DNA from: an uncultured Acidobacteriota bacterium
Lineage (GTDB): Bacteria; Acidobacteriota; UBA6911; CAINFC01
DNA: 64,000 nt
Direction: 5' to 3'
Assembly: GCA_903847975.1 (NCBI GenBank)
Contig: CAINFC010000198.1
Span: 41,477 to 105,476, forward strand
Part shown: in pieces, positions 26,255-35,500 of the stretch
Layout of the letters: each line of letters begins with the position of its first letter
Numbering within the stretch: position 1 is the first letter of the stretch
The notes under the pieces: generated by a model
Seen by the model: the letters and a program-made list of their open reading frames with translations, nothing else
Database searches by the model: none
Told to the model about the DNA's origin: nothing
Made by a program: the position numbers and the translations under genes

Positions 26255-28258
26255 ATGAAAATTCAATTACAGGTAATTGCCGGTCCCGGAGAGAAAGTAT
26301 CCAAGACTTTCGACCAGCCCTGCATCAAGCTCGGGCGAGGCGACTGGAACGATATGGTTTTCAATGATCCGTCCCAGCGAATGGTATCCAGGAACCATGC
26401 CGAAATCCGCCTCGAAAACGACCAGCCCGGTCTTTTCGACCTGCAGAGCTCCTTTGGAACCTATGTGAACGGGAAGCAGATCACCCAGGCCGAGCTTCAC
26501 TCCAGCGAGGTGATTCAGCTGGGAACCCACGGGCCGGAAATCAAGATTTCCTGGGGAGCTCCCTCGCAGTGGGAACAGGACTCCAACCGCACCGTCATGG
26601 TCGGATCTTCCAGCGGCTTCCATATTCCTGCTCCTGCCTATTCCCCGGAGCCGCCGCTTCCTCCCGCTCCCGCCCCCGTACCTCCCCCGGGACCGGCATC
26701 CGTTCCGGGAGGCGCGATCGCCCCGCCGGCCCCCAAAGCTACGATGGTTGTCTCCTCCTCCCCGGGTGATTCCTCTGCCATTTCCTCGCTGGGGTATCCG
26801 CCCCCTGCTTCCCCCGGGGCCAAGGCTACGGTGGTCTATTCGGGCGCCACGGCGCCGCCGCCGGCGGCACCCGGGGCCAAGGCCACCGTGGTTTACACGG
26901 GGAGCGAGGCCTCCGCACCTGCCGCTCCCCCGAGCGGCAGCAAGGCGACTGTGGTGATGGATCCCTCGGCCGAAGCAGTCCGCCCTTTGGGGCCTCCGCC
27001 CTCCTCCACTCCGCCCCGCATGGCAGCCCCTCCCAAGCAGGGTATCGGCAAGGAAACCATGGCGGTCATTGTCGACGAAGCCATTAAAAAGGAGCGGGAC
27101 AAGATACGGGCCGAGGCCGGTGCCTCGGGAAATCAGGCGGCGCAAGCCTCGGTGGGCAAGCTGCGCACCCTGGTTATCGGCGGAGGGGCCCTGCTCGGTA
27201 TTTTCATGCTGGCGGCGTTCATTCTTTTTTTCAAGATGCAGGACCGCAACCGCCAGCTGCAGAGCCAGATTGAAAACCAGTCGCAACAGATTGCCGAGCT
27301 GTTGAAACTGAACGCCACTGCCCAGCAGCAGGTAGAGGAAAAGCAGAAGCAGCTGCAGGCGGAGCTGCAAAAAGTTCTGGATCAGAAGGATGCCGAGGCC
27401 AAACAGAAGGAAGCGGCCATTCGTGCGGAAATCGATGCCGAAAAGAAAAAGCTGGATGAGCTGCAGAAAAAGGCTTCGGCGCTGCAGGCCTGGAACGACA
27501 AGGTGAAAACCGACCAGAAGTCCACGCAGGAGGAGAACAAGCAGCTGGCTTCGGTGGGCGAGGGCACCGCGGTTCTTATTTTCTGCCGCTATACCGTCGG
27601 AGAAATTACCAACGACTCTTCCGGCTCCGGCTTCCTGGTATCGGCGGATGGCCGCGTGGTTACGGCCAAGCAGGTGATCGAACCCTGGAAGTTCGATCCG
27701 GCTGTCGCCTTTTACCAGAAGTCGGCCGGGGCCGGCGCCGGCCAGGTAAAACAGGAAATTTACATCTGGAAAAAGGATGCCAAAGTCAGCCAGGGAGGCC
27801 AGCCGAACCTCTCCGCCGCTTTCAGCACGGTGGCGGGATCCGTTGCGGTGATCAAGATTGCCGGCGATGATATGGAAAGCCAGAACTACCAGCCGGAGGA
27901 AGGTCCGGGCAAGGTTGCCGTCCGCGTCCACCGGGCCTCCAGCGAAAGCAATCTGGCCCTGCTTCAAATACGGGGTGGGAGCGGCCTGGCGGTTGCCCGC
28001 GTCGAGTCGGCCAGCCCGGCCAAGGGCGAAGCGGTGGTCAGCTTCGGCTATCCGATCGGAGTGGAGCAGCCGGTCGCCAGGCCGGAACTGCTGCGCGCGG
28101 CGCTCGCCGATAGCGGAGCCCATCTCCGGCTGGATAAAACCACTCCCCCGGGATTTATCGGCGCTCCGGTCTTCAACAGTGCCGGTGCCGTGATCGGCAT
28201 GGTCATCAGCCAGGATTATGTCATTCCCGCATCGGCCATCGCCCGCCTGGTGCGCTAG
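26255..28258 (+). CDS. FHA membrane protein with trypsin-like pseudoprotease domain
   Basis: A 667-residue protein: FHA domain (residues ~25-95; LGRGDWNDMVF, MVSRNHAEI, FGTYVNG), Pro-rich linker with repeats of KAT(M/V)V at ~165-235, membrane helix (VIGGGALLGIFMLAAFILFF), long coiled coil, and from ~440 a trypsin/DegP-like fold facing outside. All three catalytic positions are changed: VVTAKQV has Q473 for His, SNLALLQI has N566 for Asp, and GFIGAPVFN has I635 for Ser. The fold is otherwise kept, so it is read as a binding domain, not a decayed gene; the frame is intact. It may sense envelope proteins and signal inward through the FHA complex. Confidence 0.85.
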   Translation: MKIQLQVIAGPGEKVSKTFDQPCIKLGRGDWNDMVFNDPSQRMVSRNHAEIRLENDQPGLFDLQSSFGTYVNGKQITQAELHSSEVIQLGTHGPEIKISWGAPSQWEQDSNRTVMVGSSSGFHIPAPAYSPEPPLPPAPAPVPPPGPASVPGGAIAPPAPKATMVVSSSPGDSSAISSLGYPPPASPGAKATVVYSGATAPPPAAPGAKATVVYTGSEASAPAAPPSGSKATVVMDPSAEAVRPLGPPPSSTPPRMAAPPKQGIGKETMAVIVDEAIKKERDKIRAEAGASGNQAAQASVGKLRTLVIGGGALLGIFMLAAFILFFKMQDRNRQLQSQIENQSQQIAELLKLNATAQQQVEEKQKQLQAELQKVLDQKDAEAKQKEAAIRAEIDAEKKKLDELQKKASALQAWNDKVKTDQKSTQEENKQLASVGEGTAVLIFCRYTVGEITNDSSGSGFLVSADGRVVTAKQVIEPWKFDPAVAFYQKSAGAGAGQVKQEIYIWKKDAKVSQGGQPNLSAAFSTVAGSVAVIKIAGDDMESQNYQPEEGPGKVAVRVHRASSESNLALLQIRGGSGLAVARVESASPAKGEAVVSFGYPIGVEQPVARPELLRAALADSGAHLRLDKTTPPGFIGAPVFNSAGAVIGMVISQDYVIPASAIARLVR

Positions 28259-28286
28259 AATCAAGTTTAGAGGAAAGGGATTCCCT

Positions 28287-29396
28287 ATGAAACGCTTCCC
28301 GTTTAGAACCTCGGTTTTCCTCTCGGTCTGCGCCCTCCTTCTCGCCGGGATCCTTTGTCCCGCGTACGGCCAGAACCAGGTGCCGGACGATTACAAAGGG
28401 GTCAAGGAATATAAGCTGGGCGGGGACTTCGTCAACCCGAAAATGGAAATTCACGGACTGAATGTAGCCAATTATACGCCGGAAGGCGCCCGGTTTATCA
28501 TGTCGGTCAAGATCATCAACCCAAACTCCAAGTCTGCCAACGTCAAAGACATGACCTACACCTTGAACGTGGAAGGGCAGGCTCTGGGGCGGGGCAATTA
28601 TGCCCAGGACTTCAAATTGCCCGGCCGGGGAACCGTGGCGCTCAACCTTCCCCTGGATGTGCGCTTTGCCGATCTGCCCAAGCCGGACGTAGCGCTGAGC
28701 CTGGCTTCCAAGAAGAATGTGCAGATGGAGGTCGATTCCTATTTCATCGCGGCGGTGGGCCCCATCAAGCGGCGGGTGCACGTGGTTTACACCAGCAAGG
28801 ATATCGAGATGAAGATGCTGCCTCCCGGCTCGGCCCTGCCCACCATCGGTCCGCAGGGTACGGAGGGGGGAGAAGCCGCTGCCGCTCCCGAGCCCGAACC
28901 GGCTCCCGCGTCCACTGTTTCGCAGCCGGTGCGGACCCAGCCGGTGCGGACTCAGCCGGACAGCGCTGCTACTGCCCCGCCGCCGCCTCCTCCGCCGGTG
29001 CGCAGCATGACCGGCTCCGGCCGCGCTGCCAACATCGAGCAGTTCCAGGTCAACGCCGGAGCCAAGGTCCAGGGACAGAAGGGGATTCAGCTTAAAATCC
29101 GGGTTCTGGTGGACGGAATGCAGGGGCAGGAATGCATCCTGGCCATTTTCTTTTATAATTCCGACGGAAGCAAGGTGATCACCAAGGTCGAGGAATTCAG
29201 CACGCCGAGCGGACACGCCACCATTCAGCGGCGCTTCACCCCGGCATCGAACAGCCAGTCCCTGGAGGAGGTGACGGCTTTTATACCGGCCAAGGTATTC
29301 GGGGATCCGAAGGGGGAAATGTTTGCCAAGCTCCAGGTGGTGACCGGCGAAAATATGGTGCTGGATACATCCCGGCAGGATTTTTCCCTGAAATGA
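28287..29396 (+). CDS. Secreted WHy/LEA14-like protein
   Basis: A 369-residue protein with a clear signal peptide (FRTSVFLSVCALLLAGILC...AYGQ). Residues ~45-165 resemble a WHy/LEA14 beta-sandwich: FIMSVKIINPNSKSANVKD, YTLNVEGQALGRG and LNLPLDVRFADLP. A Pro-rich linker with two PVRTQ repeats leads to a second beta-rich domain. ATG 28287 has AAGGGA 8 bases upstream. Its last 4 bases overlap the start of the asparaginase-like gene (ATGA). Likely a periplasmic or surface member of the FHA operon; precise role unknown. Confidence 0.65.
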   Translation: MKRFPFRTSVFLSVCALLLAGILCPAYGQNQVPDDYKGVKEYKLGGDFVNPKMEIHGLNVANYTPEGARFIMSVKIINPNSKSANVKDMTYTLNVEGQALGRGNYAQDFKLPGRGTVALNLPLDVRFADLPKPDVALSLASKKNVQMEVDSYFIAAVGPIKRRVHVVYTSKDIEMKMLPPGSALPTIGPQGTEGGEAAAAPEPEPAPASTVSQPVRTQPVRTQPDSAATAPPPPPPPVRSMTGSGRAANIEQFQVNAGAKVQGQKGIQLKIRVLVDGMQGQECILAIFFYNSDGSKVITKVEEFSTPSGHATIQRRFTPASNSQSLEEVTAFIPAKVFGDPKGEMFAKLQVVTGENMVLDTSRQDFSLK

Positions 29397-29893
29397 CGAA
29401 CCGCCAGGCCATTAAAATCCTGATCACCGGCGGAACCTTTGACAAGGTTTACGACGAGCTGAAGGGGATGCTGTACTTCCGCGATACCCATATCCACGAA
29501 ATGCTGCGCCTCGGCCGATGCCGCCTGGAGGTGAATGTGCGCACCATGATGATGGTGGACAGCCTGGAGATGACGGAAGCCGATCGGGAGCTCATCCGGC
29601 AGAACTGCGCCAAGTGCGAGGAGGACCGGATCGTGATCACCCACGGGACCGACACCATGGTGGAAACCGCCGCCTATCTCGGCGATCGCCTGGCCGAAAA
29701 AACCGTGGTGCTCACCGGGGCGATGATTCCCTACGCTTTCGGAAGCTCGGACGGGCTGTTCAACCTTGGCAGCGCTCTTTCCTTTGTCCAGGCGCTTCCG
29801 CCGGGCGTTTACATTGCCATGAACGGCCGTTGCTTTCCGTGGGACAACGTCCGCAAAAACCGCGATGCCGGCATTTTCGAGCCGGTCCGCTGA
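29393..29893 (+). CDS. Single-domain asparaginase-like protein
   Basis: A 166-residue protein matching only the N-terminal half of type I/II L-asparaginases (full length ~330). The two catalytic Thr motifs are present, ITGGTFDK and THGTDTMVE, as is the Lys-containing EKTVVLTGAMIP strand. The C-terminal domain is missing, but the ORF ends cleanly and the next gene follows, so this appears to be a stand-alone short form rather than a truncation. Amidohydrolase activity on asparagine or a peptide amide is possible. It is translationally coupled to the WHy protein. Confidence 0.75.
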   Translation: MTNRQAIKILITGGTFDKVYDELKGMLYFRDTHIHEMLRLGRCRLEVNVRTMMMVDSLEMTEADRELIRQNCAKCEEDRIVITHGTDTMVETAAYLGDRLAEKTVVLTGAMIPYAFGSSDGLFNLGSALSFVQALPPGVYIAMNGRCFPWDNVRKNRDAGIFEPVR

Positions 29894-29909
29894 GCGCGGC
29901 TAACCCCCC

Positions 29910-30701
29910 GTGGAGAGTATTCGTTCATTTCTTCCCCTGGTAAAAGAAGCGGGTGACCGCGCCCGTCAGCTTCAACAGGGAATCGATTTTTCGCAAAGAG
30001 AAAAAAAGCCGGATGGATCGGTGGTGACCGAGGCCGACCGTCGGACGGAAGAGTTCCTTTGCGGGGCCATCTCCCGTTTGTTTCCGGATGCCAACCTGGT
30101 GGGTGAGGAATTCGCCCGGGAGTTCGATCCCCGCCTGCCCTGGACCTGGGTCATCGATCCGATTGACGGAACCGACAATTATACGCAGGGCACGCACTAT
30201 TGGTGCCTTTCCATCGGATTGCTGGATCACCGGCTCCAGCCGGCAGCCGGGATTATTTATGCCCCCCGGCTGGATCTTCTCCTTTTTGCGGATATTGGCC
30301 GGCCGCTGGAAATCAACGGCCGGGAGGCTGCTGTTTTTCCCCCGGTGAAGGAATTGACCTCTCTTTCCGGGCTGGTGATCTCCTCAAAAATCCTTCATTT
30401 CCTCGACCTGCGAGGATTTCCTGGAAAGCTGCGCATCCTGGGGAGTTCCGCGCTGCAGTCCTGCTATCCGGCCTGCTACCCCGGGGCGGTAGCCGTTCTG
30501 CAGGAGCCGCAGGCATTTGCCTGGGATATTGCCGCTGCCCACGCCATTCTTTTGGCTGCGGGATGCCGGGTGGCCTACTACGATGGCCGCCCCTTGGACT
30601 ACGGCGCCATGCGGGTCAACCGCTGGAATCTGGAGGCGATCATGGTTGCCTCCCGGCCCGGCGCCTGGGACCTTCTGGCCCGCAGGATCCGTCCCGTTTA
30701 A
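29910..30701 (+). CDS. Inositol-monophosphatase-family phosphatase
   Basis: A 263-residue Mg-dependent, Li-sensitive-type phosphatase. Metal-binding motifs are present: GEEF, DPIDGTDNYTQGT and WDIAAAHAILLAAG. The family acts on inositol phosphate, 3'-phosphoadenosine phosphate or sugar phosphates; the sequence does not settle which. The start is GTG 29910 with no clear ribosome site, 16 bases after the asparaginase-like stop, so it is probably translated from the same transcript. Last gene of the plus-strand run. Confidence 0.85.
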   Translation: MESIRSFLPLVKEAGDRARQLQQGIDFSQREKKPDGSVVTEADRRTEEFLCGAISRLFPDANLVGEEFAREFDPRLPWTWVIDPIDGTDNYTQGTHYWCLSIGLLDHRLQPAAGIIYAPRLDLLLFADIGRPLEINGREAAVFPPVKELTSLSGLVISSKILHFLDLRGFPGKLRILGSSALQSCYPACYPGAVAVLQEPQAFAWDIAAAHAILLAAGCRVAYYDGRPLDYGAMRVNRWNLEAIMVASRPGAWDLLARRIRPV

Positions 30702-30776
30702 TGGCACAGGCCATCAGGATGAAGGGGCAACCGTATGTATTGTGATACAGAGCGTCATAAGTTCTTGCGCAACTAA

Positions 30777-30838
30777 TCCTCTCGTTTTCATCCACGAGAG
30801 GACTTTCCAGTTGTAGGGGCGTGCGGCGCGCGCCCCTA
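30777..30838. terminator. Two hairpins between convergent genes
   Basis: Stem 1: TCCTCTCG (30777-30784) / CGAGAGGA (30795-30802). Stem 2: TAGGGGCG (30814-30821) / CGCCCCTA (30831-30838). Both are perfect 8-bp stems in the gap where the IMPase and fucosidase genes converge, so they could stop transcription from both sides. Neither has a strong T-run. Confidence 0.5.
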
Positions 30839-30933
30839 AGGATTCTCCTGGCCAGACCCATTCTGCGAAAGAACCGTCCACCGAACGGTTGCGTCCTTCC
30901 TCGGAAGATTCGGATAGCAAGCTTTTTACCGGT

Positions 30934-32571
30934 TCATGGCCTTGGCCGGACCCCGGATTCCATGCGCTTCTCGGCCCCGGCAATGGTCAGCAGCGGGTGT
31001 TTGACCCAGGCGCGGTATTCGTAAATGGCTTCCGGATTCAGGTTGGGCAGGGAAAGTGCGAACGGTCCGGGAGCGCTCCGCGTGGTGGAAGGACCCATCT
31101 GCCAGGGGATGGACCGGTCGCTGGCGTCCAGCCCGACGATATTCCGGTACTCAAATCCCACCTCCAGCGAATCAGTCTTTCCCATGTCGAGCAGTGTGCC
31201 CCGCAGTTCGGCGGTCCTGGTGGCAGCGTCATACCGCGCTCCGGTGGTTTCCACTTTCGGAGGGGTGAAGGCCGCCTCCACATTTGTGATCTTGAGAACG
31301 ATCGGATTGGGCCAGCGGCTGTTGTCCTGCAGTCGATGGGTAAACATGGCCCGCAGGTGAAGCCCGTCCGCCTCCTGCCGGAAGGTCGGCCGGGGGTCCA
31401 CTTCGGGACGATACTCCAGCACCCGGCCGTTCTGCCCCAGCACGCTCAGCCGGGTCTTCTCCGTGGCGCGGACGCTTTTCAGCACGAAGTCGCGCCATTG
31501 CCCGCGAACCCAGCGCGGCTGCTGCTTGACGATGGCATAGACCGTATTCTCGTTTTTCGCCCTGGTGAACCAGATATTCTGCTCGTTGGTGATGGCCCAG
31601 GGGCGTACGCCGTAGATGCATTCCTGGTTGACCTGCATCCAGAGCGCCACTTCCCGAAGGCGCTCCTCCTGTTCGATCGGCAGTTCGCCGTCGGGCTTGG
31701 GGCCGATATTGAGCAGCAGGTTGCCCCCCTTGGCGCGGGTTTCCACCAGCAGGTCAATAACCTGGCCCCCGCTTTTGTAATTTTCATTTTGCGGCTGGTA
31801 CTGCCAGGCGGTGCCCATGGTGAAACAAGTTTCCCAGGCGCCCTCCAGCGGAACGCCGGGGACATACAGCTCGGGCGTCTGAATGGCGCCGCGGGTAACG
31901 ACAGTGTCCGGCTGCAGCTCCCATGCCAGGTCCCGAAGCTGGTAGGGATCGCCGTCCAGGAACACGAAATCGATGCGGCCGTAGCCCGTCATCAGCTCCC
32001 GCATCTGGTCCAGGTCCAGCTTCATCAGGCCGGGATTATTGCGCGGCTGCACAGCGGGAATGTTCCGCTGCACATCGATCCTGTTTTTCCACAGCCACCA
32101 GAAGTCATCCGGTGAGAAGTAGATTCCGGCATGGATTCCCTGGGCCCGGAAGGCTTCCAGGATCTCCCGGGTGAGGTCCCGGGGAAAAGGAGTATGCATG
32201 ATGCCGAAGTCGTTTGTCCGCGTGTCCCACATGGTGAAGCCGGAGTGATGCTTGGTGGTGAAAACCACGTAGCGGATGCCGGCCAGCCTGGCCAGGGACG
32301 CCCAGTCCTGGGGGTAAAACTTGCGCGGATGAAATGTCTTCGGCAGGTCATGAAAGAAGCGGCTGGTGTAGGCTTCATCGGCCCCGGCCAGCGAATGGGA
32401 TATCACCACACCGGTCTGGGAGTCGACCGACCAGTGGATGAAAAGGCCGAAGCCCAGATCGCGGAACCATTCCAGGCGCTCCGGCTTGTTACGCGAGCCG
32501 GGGGGCAGGTTCTGCTGCGCTGCGGCACCCGCGGTTAGAAGCAAAATAGTAAGGAGAATTTTAGGTATCAT
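30934..32571 (-). CDS. Exported GH29 alpha-L-fucosidase
   Basis: Retaining alpha-L-fucosidase of 545 residues. Signal peptide at the N-terminus (ILLTILLLTAGAAAQ). GH29 landmarks: GLFIHWSVDSQTG, FTTKHHSGFTMWDT, GIYFSPDDFWW, the nucleophile strand RIDFVFLDGDPY (D206 likely nucleophile) and LLNIGPKPDGELP. A C-terminal beta domain follows. ATG 32571 is chosen for the signal peptide; it overlaps the end of the sensor kinase gene by 11 bases, so the two are co-transcribed. With the nearby sulfatase and maturase this suggests removal of fucose from a sulfated or host-type glycan. Confidence 0.9.
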   Translation of the reverse strand: MIPKILLTILLLTAGAAAQQNLPPGSRNKPERLEWFRDLGFGLFIHWSVDSQTGVVISHSLAGADEAYTSRFFHDLPKTFHPRKFYPQDWASLARLAGIRYVVFTTKHHSGFTMWDTRTNDFGIMHTPFPRDLTREILEAFRAQGIHAGIYFSPDDFWWLWKNRIDVQRNIPAVQPRNNPGLMKLDLDQMRELMTGYGRIDFVFLDGDPYQLRDLAWELQPDTVVTRGAIQTPELYVPGVPLEGAWETCFTMGTAWQYQPQNENYKSGGQVIDLLVETRAKGGNLLLNIGPKPDGELPIEQEERLREVALWMQVNQECIYGVRPWAITNEQNIWFTRAKNENTVYAIVKQQPRWVRGQWRDFVLKSVRATEKTRLSVLGQNGRVLEYRPEVDPRPTFRQEADGLHLRAMFTHRLQDNSRWPNPIVLKITNVEAAFTPPKVETTGARYDAATRTAELRGTLLDMGKTDSLEVGFEYRNIVGLDASDRSIPWQMGPSTTRSAPGPFALSLPNLNPEAIYEYRAWVKHPLLTIAGAEKRMESGVRPRP

Positions 32572-35500
32572 TTCGGTCCGTCCCAGGTTGTGGATGTGCG
32601 TCGGTGCCGCAGAGCAGCTCCTGGAGCTTTCTGCCCAGTGCATCCGGCGAAAAAGGTTTCTGCAGGAAGGCTACGCCGCTGTCCAGCACACCGTGGTGAA
32701 CCACGACATTGGCGGTATACCCGGACATATAAAGCACCGCCAGGTGCGGCTGGCGGGATTTCAGTATTTCCGCAAGATCCCGCCCCGACATGCCGGGCAG
32801 CACCACATCAGTTACCAGGGCGACGACTTCCGTCCCCCGCTCTTCCCAGAGGCGCAGGGCTTCTTCCCCGCTGCCTGCCTCCAGGGTCCGGTAGCCGAAA
32901 CCCTGCAGAGCGGTGGATGTGACGCGCCTTACTTCCGGCTGGTCCTCCACCAGCAGCAGCAGAGAACCGTTTCCCTGCAGGACAGGCGTCCGGGTCGGCT
33001 CCGGCAGCAGCTCCGGTGCGGCGTCCAGCCGCGGAAAATAGATTTTAAAGGTCGCTCCCCGGTCCGGCTCGCTGTATACGTGGATGTGTCCTCCGCTCTG
33101 GGCCACGATCCCATGGACGGTGGCCAATCCCAGCCCGGTGCCCCGCCCCCGCTCCTTGGTGGTAAAAAACGGCTCGAAGATGCGCACCTTGGTGGGCTCG
33201 TCCATCCCGGTGCCGGTATCGCTTACGGCCAGAAATACGTAGTGCCCGGGTTTGACATCCGGTTCGGTCCGGGCATAATCGGCGTCCAGCTCGCAATGGC
33301 CGGTTTCCAGTATGAGCGATCCACCCCGCGGCATGGCGTCCCTGGCGTTGCCGGCCAGGTTCATCAGCACCTGGACGATCTGTCCGTGGTCCACCAGGAC
33401 CGTGACCGGCTCGGCATGCAGGTGGACCACCAGCCGGATATCCTCTCCGATCAGCCGGCGTAACATTTTCTCGGTATCCTTTACCACGGTATTGAGGTCC
33501 AGGATCCGGGGCTGCAGGACCTGCTTCCGGCTGAAGGCCAGCAGCTGCTGGGTCAGAGCCGCCGCTTTTTCTCCGGCCTTTTGTATTTCCACCAGGCTGT
33601 GGACCGAGGGATCCTGGGGCTTCAGGCGGTGCAGCAGAAGATCGCAGTAGCCGTTGATTACGGTCAGAAGGTTGTTGAAGTCGTGCGCGATCCCGCCGGA
33701 CAGCCGTCCGATGGCTTCCATTTTCTGGGCCTGCAGCAGCTGGTGCTCCAGGCGGTCTCTTTCTTCCGCGGTGCGTGCCCGCTCCTGGATTTCCTGGCGG
33801 AGCAGCTCATTGGAAGTGGTCAGGTCCCGGGTACGTTCCGCCACCAGGATTCCGAGCCTCCGATGGTTCCGTCCGTGCAGCCCGGCCAGAATGCCGGTCC
33901 CAGCGGCGGCGATAAGCACAATCGCCAGGAATCCCGGCTCCCGATACCAGGCTCGCAATACCAGGAAGTTGAGCCGGGCGGGATGGGGATCCACATTGAA
34001 GTTACGGTCCATGGCCCGCACTTCGATCTGGTGCTGTCCGGGCGCCAGACGGCTGAAAGAAGAATAGGGCTGCGGATGGAACATGGTCCATGGTCCGGCA
34101 TCCAGGCGGTAGGAGTAGAGCAGTCGATCCTTTCCGGTCATGTGCCAGCGGTCCATCCCCGTGAACACAATCCGGATATCGCCTCCCGGAGGAGTTTCCT
34201 TCAGGTTGTCCGACTCGTTCAGTATGGTCTCCGGAGGATCCCGGTCGGCATCGGGAAAATACCGGACGATTCCGCGGCTGCCGCCGGCCCAGATCCGACC
34301 TTGCCGGTCTTCGAAAACGGTCTGCATGGCACCATCCGGAATGCCGTCCCGGGTGTCGAGGCTTACCCAGGAACCGTCGCGGCATCGGTGCAGGCCGGAC
34401 CCGCTGGCAATCCACAGGGAACCGTCCCGGGACCGGGAAGCCGAGCGCACCGTTTCCGTATCCGTCTGTACCGTTTCCCAGCTTTTTCCGTCGAGGACCT
34501 GCAGGTGGGTCTGATCCCCGAACAGGATCCGGCCGTGGTCCAGTTCCAGGATCGTGTAAGCTCCTCCGCCGATATAGCCCTCTGCCGGGCCCATGGCTTC
34601 GTAGTTGCCATTGCGGTAACGGGCGAGACCGGAGCCGCCCGGTCCTCCGACCCAGATGGTTCCGTCGGCGGCCTCCAGCACCGCCCGCAGGTGCGACATG
34701 TGCCACTGGCTGCCGCGGTTCAGCACGGTCCGGAATTCCTTTCCGTCATAGGACTGCAGTTCGAAAGAGTGTTCTCTGCGGTAGGCCGAGATCCATAAAG
34801 AGCCATCTTTTCCGGATCCCATCACGATCATGCGCTCGGCCCAGGGGTGCGGGACCATTTCGAATGTTCCGGAAGCAGGATGAAACATCAGGATGGAATT
34901 GGAATCCAGAATCGGGACGGTAATACGCCCGTCGGGCAGAAGAACCATGCCTTGCGGCAAGGCGGCGTCCGCCCGGCATCCTTTCGGCAAAGGGAACTCT
35001 TCCCGACTTTTCCCTTCCGGATCCAGGGCCAGGATCCGGTCATAGCTTAAGAAAAAGACTCGTCCATCCGGGCCGCCGACGCCGGCGGATACAGCGACCG
35101 CCTTGTCTTCCAGGCAGGCAGGGGTCCGCCAGGCGGCAGGCGTATACCGGGCGGCGGCGGACTGCGTAGCGATCCAGAAGCTCCCGTCTGCGCTTGCGCT
35201 GGCATGCATGAACGCGCCGGTGAGGGGTTTGATTCTCTCCTCGGTCATCTTCCGGCTGCCGAATATGTGAGAAAGCGAAAAATATTCTTCCGCTCCTTCC
35301 ACCAGCCAGTACCCTCCCTCCGGCGTGTCCCAGCCGGTAAGGGCTTCTTCCCTGGATCCGGAGGCGATTCTTTCCCAGGTTCCGCTGCGGTAGCGAAGCA
35401 GAGTGGACTTCTGCGGGGAAGGACCGGCGGCGGTTACGAAAAACTGTTCGGGGAGAACTTCGCGAACGTCCATGAAATCCCGCAATTCCCCCAGGGACGG

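Noticed and set aside
18682..30701. Type VI secretion locus
   Set aside because: FHA, PP2C and kinase proteins are present, but no Tss sheath, baseplate, ClpV or Hcp/VgrG gene is seen.
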